Part shown: positions 1-4,483 of the stretch, piece after piece
Position numbering within the stretch: the first letter of the stretch is position 1
Layout of the letters: every line of letters starts with the position of its first letter
NCBI GenBank assembly: GCA_017419465.1
Contig: JAFOLE010000159.1
Location: forward strand, 1-6,240
DNA from: Solobacterium sp.
GTDB lineage: Bacteria > Bacillota_I > Bacilli_A > Erysipelotrichales > Erysipelotrichaceae
Length of the DNA stretch: 6,240 bases
Reading direction: 5' to 3'
The notes under the pieces: generated by a model
Told to the model about the DNA's origin: nothing
Database searches by the model: none
The model's input: only the letters and a program-made list of their open reading frames with translations
Translations under genes and position numbers: made by a program

Positions 1-504
1 CTTTGTCAGCCATACCCCGTTTGCCGAGCGGTAAAACCGGTATCCGCTGCGGTACATTTCACCCGCAAGCACGATATAAATCACCGGTTTCCCGTGCCGT
101 GATCCGACACTGCGGGCGGTCTCTGTATCCGGGGAAAGATGCACATACAGCCGGCTCATCGGACGAAGGCCCTCGCGTTCGATGGACGCAACACTTTTTT
201 CACCGGTTCCGTGATACAGCATCTCCGGCGGTTCTGTTTCCGCAAGATCGGCATCGATCGGAATCGAATGGCCCTGATTGGCACGAATGCGGGACTTGTC
301 CGCGTTGAAGGAGTAGCGCTGTTTTTCATCGGTGCGGACGATCTCCTCCAGCAGTTCCATTGTAAGCGGATGCGTCCGGTTTACGCCTTCGATCAGTTCC
401 TGCGTATCCGCCCAGCCATGGTCATCGAGGGTGATTCCGATGACTTCCGGCTTATGCCGCAGGATCAGGGAAATATATTTGCTTGTCGATTTCAGATCAC
501 TCAT
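1..504 (-). CDS. kptA: RNA 2'-phosphotransferase KptA/Tpt1, C-terminus cut by window edge
   Basis: The enzyme transfers an internal RNA 2'-phosphate to NAD+, releasing nicotinamide and ADP-ribose 1'',2''-cyclic phosphate; in yeast it finishes tRNA splicing, while its bacterial role is unclear. The reverse strand from ATG 504 gives 168 codons without a stop before the left edge. Family hallmarks are visible: ISLILRHKPE near residue 11 (R16-H17), KQRYSFN near 61, IRANQGHS at 73-80, LYHGT at 96-100, RPMSRLYVHLS at 114-124 and GSRHGKPVIY at 134-143. By spacing, R16, H17, R63 and R118 are my candidates for the conserved Arg-His-Arg-Arg active site. The family is usually about 180 residues, so only a short tail should be missing. 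The start is supported by AAGGAG at 517-512, seven bases upstream and inside the end of the NUDIX gene; ATG overlaps that gene's TGA. Family assignment is secure; the cellular substrate is not known. Confidence 0.95.
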   Translation of the reverse strand, partial: MSDLKSTSKYISLILRHKPEVIGITLDDHGWADTQELIEGVNRTHPLTMELLEEIVRTDEKQRYSFNADKSRIRANQGHSIPIDADLAETEPPEMLYHGTGEKSVASIEREGLRPMSRLYVHLSPDTETARSVGSRHGKPVIYIVLAGEMYRSGYRFYRSANGVWLTK

Positions 505-920
505 CGGTCTTCTCCTTTCTTCAGATGCGGCCGGATCTTTTCCAGCAGGATCCGGTCCGCCGGCAGGAAATCCACGGAATCCAGTTCCTCTTCCGAAAGC
601 CAGCGGGAATCCTCCGCTTCCTTCAGAAAGAGATCGCCGCTGCGGATGCGCGCCAGAAAGCAGTCCATCGAAAGGTGAAAGGCGGGATAGTCGGTCTCAA
701 TCGTATCGAGCAGTTCCAGCACCTCGATATCGGTATCGAGTTCTTCGAGGATCTCCCTGTGCAGGGCTTCCTGCGGGGTTTCACCGGCCTCGATCTTTCC
801 GCCGGGGAATTCCCATTTGTCCTTGTATTCTCCATAGCCGCGCTGTACCGCAAATACCTGTCCGTGTTCCACAATGACGGCAGCGGTGACGCGCAGTGTT
901 TTACGTTCATTCTCTGTCAT
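501..920 (-). CDS. NUDIX hydrolase, MutT/NudG-like
   Basis: This 139-residue protein is a single NUDIX domain that should hydrolyse a nucleoside diphosphate linked to another moiety, using Mg2+ or a similar metal. The NUDIX box runs from G41 to about T63: G41, five residues, E47, seven residues, then REILEE at 55-60, with E59/E60 as metal ligands. Aspartate (D62) replaces the usual glycine, which I recall as common in Bacillota MutT-like proteins. WEFPGGK at 36-42 and the N-terminal strand VTAAVIVEHGQVFAVQR are typical of the MutT / 8-oxo-dGTP or CTP pyrophosphohydrolase group; the precise substrate cannot be read. ATG 920 is the only reasonable start, because an in-frame stop lies two codons upstream. 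No ribosome binding site sits at normal distance from it. It overlaps kptA (ATGA), so the two are probably co-transcribed and translationally coupled. Confidence 0.9.
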   Translation of the reverse strand: MTENERKTLRVTAAVIVEHGQVFAVQRGYGEYKDKWEFPGGKIEAGETPQEALHREILEELDTDIEVLELLDTIETDYPAFHLSMDCFLARIRSGDLFLKEAEDSRWLSEEELDSVDFLPADRILLEKIRPHLKKGEDR

Positions 921-928
921 ACGCTGTC

Positions 929-934
929 ATTATA
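929..934 (-). promoter_or_regulatory. Perfect -10 box just upstream of the NUDIX start
   Basis: On the minus strand TATAAT occupies 934-929. A transcript starting 6-7 bases downstream would begin at about 922, only one or two bases before ATG 920. No good -35 is visible at 16-18 bases upstream (CCGCGT or neighbours), so this is a perfect -10 hexamer without its partner. Confidence 0.4.
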
Positions 935-966
935 CGTTCGTTCTCCGGATCACGCGGGCTTTCTTC

Positions 967-994
967 TTCACATCCGGGGAATCGGGAGTATAAT
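967..994 (+). promoter_or_regulatory. Promoter of the MATE transporter gene
   Basis: TTCACA (967-972, five of six to TTGACA) and a perfect TATAAT (989-994) are separated by 16 bases. Transcription would begin near 1001, giving a leader of about 50 bases before ATG 1050. It stands back to back with the minus-strand NUDIX gene. Confidence 0.6.
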
Positions 995-1049
995 TCATCC
1001 CGTGACGAAATTCAGAAGAAACCGGCATCGGCAGACAACCAGCGTGAAT

Positions 1050-2384
1050 ATGACCAGCGGATCGATCGTAAAACAGATCATCCTGTTTTCACTTCCGCTG
1101 ATGCTGGGAAATGTATTCCAGATGCTGTATAACACCGTGGATATGATCGTGGTCGGAAACTTTGTGGGCAAGGAGGCCCTTGCGGCAGTCGGCTCCACCT
1201 CCATGATCACCAACATGGCCGTCTTCTTTTTCAATGGCTTTTCGGTCGGTGCCTCGGTTGTGATCGCACGGCAGTTCGGATCGGACAATCAGGAACGGCT
1301 TCACTCCGCCATTGAAACAACGATGGCGATGACCTTTCTGATTTCCGCGATATTTACGGTGCTCGGTGTATTCGGCGTCGGGCCGATGCTGCGGTTCATG
1401 GCAACACCGGAAGATGTCTTCCCGCAGGCGTCCGTCTATGTGCGCATCTACTTCTGGGGCATTGCCGGACTTCTGATCTACAACATGGGAAGCGGTATTC
1501 TGCGCTCGGTCGGCGATACGACACGCCCGCTGTACTTCCTGATTCTTACAAGTCTTATGAATATCGTGCTTGACCTGCTGTTTGTGGTGGTCTTCCATGC
1601 GGGCATAGCCGGCGTTGCCTATGCGACGATCATTTCGCAGTTTGTCTCTGCCGGACTGATTCTCCTGCTGCTAACGCGGACAGACGATATTTACAAACTG
1701 ACCTGGCATGACCTGCATATCGATAAGGACCATCTGAAAATGATTTTCTCAGTCGGACTTCCGGCCGGCATCCAGTCGGTCATCACCGCATTCTCGAATG
1801 TCTTTGTGCAGTCCTATATCAACTACTTCGGCTCGGATGTCATGGCCGGCTGGAGCACCTACAACAAGCTCGACCAGTTCGTGATGCTGCCGATGCAGAG
1901 CATGGCCGCTGCCGCGACAACCTTTGTGTCTCAGAATGTCGGTGCCGGAAAGGAAGAGCGTGCAGAGAACGGAACCGTGATCACGGTCGGTCTTGCGCTT
2001 GCGGTCACCGGTGTGATCATTCTCATCATTTATCTGTTTGCGCCGGCTTCGATTCAGCTGTTCTCCAGCGAACCGGAAGTCATCCGGTACGGCAGCCTGT
2101 TCATCCGGACAAACATGCTGTTTATTTCGTTCAATGTCATCAACCATACGCTGGCCGGTGCGCTGCGCGGACGCGGGGATTCCCGCGGACCGATGGTCAT
2201 CATGCTGACAAGCTTTGTCGTAATACGGCAGATCTATCTCTTTGTCATGACCCGTTTCATCATGAATACGCCGCGTGTTGTCGGCTTCGGCTATCCGGTC
2301 GGCTGGACGGCCTGTGCGATTCTGGAAGTCCTGTATTACCTGCGCGGCAGAAAGCAGCGTGCGGCATACCGCAGGGCAGACTAG
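1050..2384 (+). CDS. MATE family multidrug/cation antiporter
   Basis: This is a 444-residue polytopic membrane protein of normal MATE length (about 440-460, 12 helices), expected to export cationic drugs or metabolites in exchange for Na+ or H+. The N-terminus MTSGSIVKQIILFSLP and the following LGNVFQMLYNTVDMIVVG (19-36) are typical of the NorM/DinF-like branch. The family's ILRSVGDTTRP appears at 150-160, and a counterpart in the second half, LAGALRGRGDSRGPM, at 368-382, reflecting the internal duplication of the fold. VSQNVGAGK at 293-301 is also conserved. I chose ATG 1050 because the family usually begins just before this motif. GTG 1044 would add two residues (giving MNMTSG) and cannot be excluded, as neither has a clear ribosome binding site. 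The same frame stays open upstream to 483, but that part lies antisense to the NUDIX gene and downstream of no promoter. The substrate is not predictable. Confidence 0.93.
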   Translation: MTSGSIVKQIILFSLPLMLGNVFQMLYNTVDMIVVGNFVGKEALAAVGSTSMITNMAVFFFNGFSVGASVVIARQFGSDNQERLHSAIETTMAMTFLISAIFTVLGVFGVGPMLRFMATPEDVFPQASVYVRIYFWGIAGLLIYNMGSGILRSVGDTTRPLYFLILTSLMNIVLDLLFVVVFHAGIAGVAYATIISQFVSAGLILLLLTRTDDIYKLTWHDLHIDKDHLKMIFSVGLPAGIQSVITAFSNVFVQSYINYFGSDVMAGWSTYNKLDQFVMLPMQSMAAAATTFVSQNVGAGKEERAENGTVITVGLALAVTGVIILIIYLFAPASIQLFSSEPEVIRYGSLFIRTNMLFISFNVINHTLAGALRGRGDSRGPMVIMLTSFVVIRQIYLFVMTRFIMNTPRVVGFGYPVGWTACAILEVLYYLRGRKQRAAYRRAD

Positions 2385-2409
2385 GCAGATTACTGTGAAT
2401 GTGTATAAT
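2382..2409 (+). promoter_or_regulatory. Promoter of the lipoprotein gene
   Basis: A perfect TATAAT lies at 2404-2409, preceded by TGTG. A weak -35, TAGGCA (2382-2387, four of six), sits 16 bases upstream and overlaps the MATE stop codon. Since no terminator separates the two genes, the lipoprotein may be made both from this promoter and by read-through from MATE. Confidence 0.5.
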
Positions 2410-2437
2410 GGATGGGACGAACAGGAGAACAACTGAA

Positions 2438-2866
2438 ATGATAAAAAAATTAGCCATTGCGGCTGCTGCATTGCTGATGCTTACCGGCTGCAGTAAATCA
2501 GAATTCGCAATGACATCAACTCCCGCTGTTACCGAAATCACCGCAGTGAATGCGGACACGGACTCCGCTGCCTCCGGAGCCATGACCGTAGGAGAAGGCC
2601 AGTGTGTAGTGATCAGTGCGAATATTGACAAGGGTGAAATGAACATCATGTTCAAGGACCATACCGGAAATATCGAACTGAGTGAGGCGATCAAGGATCA
2701 GAGCCTGAACAGTTATCCGCTGCCGGCCGGGGAATATGATGTGACGGCGACCGTCACGGAGAAAGCCTCCGGTTCCATCACGGTACTGATCATGGATGAG
2801 AGCGCATTTGATCCGCAGAACTTTGATCTTGAGAGTGCAGTGGAAGCCGCCGGTTCCCTCAGCTGA
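2438..2866 (+). CDS. Small secreted lipoprotein of unknown family
   Basis: The 142-residue product begins MIKK, followed by an alanine/leucine core and the lipobox LTGC with C18 as the lipidated cysteine, so it should be anchored on the outer face of the membrane. Residues 19-52 are a Thr/Ala/Ser-rich linker. Residues 55-120 alternate hydrophobic and polar residues, as in a small beta-sandwich: CVVISANIDKGEMNIMF (56-72), then YPLPAGEYDVTATV (93-106) and GSITVLIMD (112-120). The tail 121-142 is acidic and polar. I do not recognise a named domain. AGGAG at 2423-2427, ten bases upstream, fixes the start at 2438; a longer in-frame reading from 2399 would place the -10 box inside the gene and lose the signal peptide. 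It is followed by a strong terminator. Lipoprotein nature is confident; function is unknown. Confidence 0.88.
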   Translation: MIKKLAIAAAALLMLTGCSKSEFAMTSTPAVTEITAVNADTDSAASGAMTVGEGQCVVISANIDKGEMNIMFKDHTGNIELSEAIKDQSLNSYPLPAGEYDVTATVTEKASGSITVLIMDESAFDPQNFDLESAVEAAGSLS

Positions 2867-2876
2867 ATTGTTTCTG

Positions 2877-2916
2877 AACAGATATGCAGAACTTACCGCA
2901 TATCTGTTTTCTTTTT
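2877..2916 (+). terminator. Intrinsic terminator after the lipoprotein gene
   Basis: A perfect 11-bp stem (AACAGATATGC at 2877-2887 with GCATATCTGTT at 2898-2908) has a 10-base loop and runs into a T-rich tract (TTTTCTTTTT, 2907-2916). It lies 10 bases after the stop codon and closes the MATE-lipoprotein unit. Confidence 0.88.
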
Positions 2917-2966
2917 GCCGGTCTCCTGATGTGCAGAATTGTGAAATTCGAACCAGAAAAAAGTTT

Positions 2967-2993
2967 TTAGCACTCTCCACTTGACAGTGCTAA
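2967..2993 (+). promoter_or_regulatory. CIRCE operator (HrcA binding site)
   Basis: TTAGCACTC (2967-2975), nine bases, then CAGTGCTAA (2985-2993). This matches the CIRCE consensus TTAGCACTC-N9-GAGTGCTAA with one change (C for G at 2985). HrcA represses through this element and is relieved on heat shock when GroEL is titrated. The element covers the -35 box of the hsp20 promoter, so repression by steric block is expected. Confidence 0.95.
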
Positions 2994-3009
2994 ATAGTGG
3001 AACTATAAC
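2981..3009 (+). promoter_or_regulatory. Vegetative promoter of hsp20
   Basis: A perfect TTGACA (2981-2986), a 17-base spacer and TATAAC (3004-3009) form the best promoter in the window. An A/T tract at 2955-2968 may act as an UP-like element. Transcription should start near 3016, leaving a leader of about 125 bases. The -35 shares bases 2985-2986 with the right arm of the CIRCE element. Confidence 0.88.
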
Positions 3010-3015
3010 ATGGGT

Positions 3016-3139
3016 GTAAAGGAAATCAGAGAAGATTCCGAAGGTGATTCACAGAGTCCAAACCCTCCATTCCCCTTACATAAGACATAGTTCATTCAAT
3101 GGAAAGAACAATGGATTAAGTAAAGGAGGTAAATGCACT
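3016..3139 (+). promoter_or_regulatory. Long hsp20 5' leader with possible Shine-Dalgarno sequestration
   Basis: No coding sequence is apparent in this leader. CCCCTTAC (3072-3079) can pair with GTAAAGGAGG (3120-3129), giving eight base pairs with two single-A bulges over the ribosome binding site. CCTCC (3064-3068) offers an alternative five-pair match to GGAGG. TCCATT (3066-3071) can pair with AATGGA at 3098-3103 or 3110-3115, which would compete with the first helix. This is compatible with an RNA thermometer, but it comes from visual pairing only and no energy was computed. Confidence 0.35.
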
Positions 3140-3592
3140 ATGTTGGTACCTGAACTGTTTACAGAGAATTTATTTGACAACTGGTTTGATGATTTCGGAC
3201 TGGAGAAGGAGATGAACCGTCTCAACCGCAGACTCTACGGCAAGCGTGCCGGACGGGAGATGCTGACCGATGTCCGGGAACACGAGGATCATTATGCACT
3301 TGAGATCGACCTTCCGGGTTTTAAGAAGGAAGACATCACGGTGGAACTGGAAAACGGCTATCTGACCATCACCGCAAACAAGGGTCATGAACAGAATGAA
3401 AAGGATAAGGAAGGCACTATTATCCGTCAGGAGCGTTATGCCGGCACGATGTCCAGATCCTTCTATCTGGGTGAGAACTACCGGACCGAAGATATCAAGG
3501 CGTCGTTTGAGGGAGGTGTGCTTACCCTGAATGTTCCGAAGAAAGAGGAACCGAAACAGATCGAGCATCCGCATCAGATCATGATTGAATGA
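3140..3592 (+). CDS. hsp20: Small heat-shock protein, Hsp20/alpha-crystallin family
   Basis: This 150-residue cytoplasmic ATP-independent holdase should bind unfolding proteins during stress and pass them to the DnaK/GroEL systems. Residues 1-40 form the variable N-terminal arm, with aromatic residues (LFDNWFDDFG at 11-20). The alpha-crystallin domain covers about 41-133: MLTDVREHEDHYALEIDLPGF, then ENGYLTITA, RQERYAG at 96-102, SRSFYLGENY, and the signature ASFEGGVLTLNVPKK at 121-135. The C-terminal IMI at 147-149 is the I-x-I motif that drives oligomer assembly. A near-perfect AAAGGAGGT (3122-3130), nine bases upstream, selects ATG 3140; the longer in-frame reading from 3044 would include leader sequence. 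The nearby ATG at 3133 is out of frame. Regulation by HrcA through CIRCE is strongly indicated. It is monocistronic between two terminators. Confidence 0.96.
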   Translation: MLVPELFTENLFDNWFDDFGLEKEMNRLNRRLYGKRAGREMLTDVREHEDHYALEIDLPGFKKEDITVELENGYLTITANKGHEQNEKDKEGTIIRQERYAGTMSRSFYLGENYRTEDIKASFEGGVLTLNVPKKEEPKQIEHPHQIMIE

Positions 3593-3599
3593 CGGACTG

Positions 3600-3619
3600 T
3601 CACAGCAGAGGGGCTGTGA
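3600..3619 (+). other. Hairpin between the hsp20 stop and its terminator
   Basis: TCACAGC (3600-3606) and GCTGTGA (3613-3619) form a perfect 7-bp stem with a six-base loop, eight bases after the stop codon and without a T tract. It may protect the mRNA 3' end or aid termination by the next hairpin. Confidence 0.5.
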
Positions 3620-3633
3620 GGTCCTGCATGAAC

Positions 3634-3657
3634 AGGGCCGACGGCCCTTTTTTCTTT
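3634..3657 (+). terminator. Intrinsic terminator after hsp20
   Basis: AGGGCC (3634-3639) and GGCCCT (3643-3648) make a compact G/C-rich stem with a three-base loop, followed by TTTTTTCTTT (3648-3657). The left arm could also pair with GGTCCT at 3620-3625 (one G-U pair), but the terminator form is more compact. Confidence 0.88.
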
Positions 3658-3675
3658 CGGAGAAATGAACCATCC

Positions 3676-3705
3676 ATGGCAGGAGTCAAGAAGTTAGAGT
3701 ATACT
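3676..3705 (+). promoter_or_regulatory. Possible promoter of the methyltransferase gene
   Basis: TATACT (3700-3705) is a good -10. The only -35 candidate is ATGGCA (3676-3681, four of six) at 18 bases. Since a terminator lies upstream, a promoter is needed hereabouts. Transcription would start about 15 bases before the start codon, just in front of the ribosome binding site. Confidence 0.45.
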
Positions 3706-3725
3706 AACATCCGGAGGCAGCACAC

Positions 3726-4415
3726 ATGGAACGTAAGACAGAAATCAAGCAGGCATATAAGAGTCTCGGCAAAGCCCACAGTATCTATGACAATATGATG
3801 CTCGGCACAAATGCCCTGGGCAGGCTGATCCTGAAGGCGGTATGGCAGATGACGCAGGAGGATGCGCTGGAATATCAGGCAAAGTCCTTTGAACATATTC
3901 CGGCAGACTTTTCCGGCTCGATTCTGGAGGTTCCGGTTGGCACCGGCGTGATTTCCATGCCGGTATTCAAAACTTTTCCGAAGGCAGACATTACCTGCCT
4001 TGATTATTCCCCGAAGATGATGGAAAGCGCCCGGCAGCGGGCAGAGGAAATGAATATTTCCAGCATCCGGTTTGTACAGGGAGATGTCGGCGCACTGCCG
4101 TTTGAGGATAACAGCTTTGACATTGTGGTTTCCCTGAACGGATTCCATGCATTCCCGGACAAGGAGGCCGCATACCGGGATACCTTCCGTGTGCTGAAAC
4201 CGGGCGGACAGTTCATGGGCTGTTTCTATGTGAAGGACGCAAACCCGCATACCGACAAGTGGATCAGCGGCATCTATGTGAAAAAGGGATTCTTTACGCC
4301 GCCGTTTGAAACGGTTGAAAGTCTCCGGGAGCGGCTTTCTTCCATGTATGAATCCGCAGATGTTTCGAATGTGAAAAGCATCGCTGTATTCCATTGCGTG
4401 AAAGCGAAGGAATGA
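3726..4415 (+). CDS. Class I SAM-dependent methyltransferase
   Basis: This 229-residue soluble protein has the Methyltransf_11/25-type Rossmann fold. Motif I is ILEVPVGTG at 66-74, where proline replaces the first glycine of the usual G-x-G-x-G. CLDYS at 91-95 supplies the acidic residue (D93) that should bind the SAM ribose. FVQGDVGALPF at 116-126 (D120) contacts adenine in relatives, FDIVVSLNGFHAF follows at 131-143, and LKPGGQF at 157-163 is the post-motif III turn. The N-terminal 60 residues (AYKSLGKAHSIYDNMM...) form the helical substrate cap seen in ubiquinone/menaquinone-like and small-molecule methyltransferases; the acceptor cannot be predicted. CGGAGG at 3712-3717, eight bases upstream, supports ATG 3726. 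It is flanked by an upstream terminator and its own likely promoter, and the dipeptidase follows after 68 bases. Fold assignment is secure; the reaction is not. Confidence 0.92.
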   Translation: MERKTEIKQAYKSLGKAHSIYDNMMLGTNALGRLILKAVWQMTQEDALEYQAKSFEHIPADFSGSILEVPVGTGVISMPVFKTFPKADITCLDYSPKMMESARQRAEEMNISSIRFVQGDVGALPFEDNSFDIVVSLNGFHAFPDKEAAYRDTFRVLKPGGQFMGCFYVKDANPHTDKWISGIYVKKGFFTPPFETVESLRERLSSMYESADVSNVKSIAVFHCVKAKE

Positions 4416-4416
4416 A

Positions 4417-4440
4417 GCGGAAGCGTTTCAAAAACGCCGC
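4417..4440 (+). other. Hairpin in the methyltransferase-dipeptidase gap
   Basis: GCGTTT (4423-4428) and AAACGC (4432-4437) pair around a CAA loop. GCG (4417-4419) and CGC (4438-4440) extend the stem after a three-base bulge. It starts two bases after the stop codon but has no following T tract, so it is not a standard terminator. It overlaps the possible -35 of the next gene. Confidence 0.4.
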
Positions 4441-4454
4441 AGGATGTGTAGAAT
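4426..4454 (+). promoter_or_regulatory. Possible promoter of the dipeptidase gene
   Basis: TAGAAT (4449-4454, five of six) follows TGTG, the same context as the lipoprotein -10. TTTCAA (4426-4431) is a poor -35 at 17 bases. Read-through from the methyltransferase gene is an alternative. Confidence 0.4.
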
Positions 4455-4483
4455 AACTGCGGTGAACAAGGAGAGAATGCAGT

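Noticed and set aside
139..678. Plus-strand ORFs opposite kptA and the NUDIX gene.
   Set aside because: Products are rich in Arg, Ser, Phe and His without domains, while the minus strand gives textbook KptA and NUDIX motifs.
483..1049. The MATE reading frame stays open for 189 codons upstream of ATG 1050.
   Set aside because: This stretch is antisense to the NUDIX gene, lacks MATE-like sequence, and a promoter sits at 967-994. The family N-terminus begins at 1050.
2399..2437. A longer start for the lipoprotein at 2399.
   Set aside because: It would put the -10 box inside the gene and bury the signal peptide; AGGAG at 2423-2427 fits ATG 2438.
3044..3139. A longer in-frame start for Hsp20 at 3044.
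   Set aside because: The added 32 residues do not look like an Hsp20 arm, and the excellent ribosome binding site at 3122-3130 serves ATG 3140.
3600..4394. A 264-codon minus-strand ORF opposite the methyltransferase gene.
   Set aside because: It is the mirror of a gene with clear SAM-binding motifs, it spans the hsp20 terminator region, and its protein shows no recognisable domain.
4417..4434. A possible CcpA cre-like site around GGAAGCGTTTCA.
   Set aside because: Aligned to the usual TG-AA-CG-T-CA pattern it misses several fixed positions; only the central AAGCGTTT core fits.
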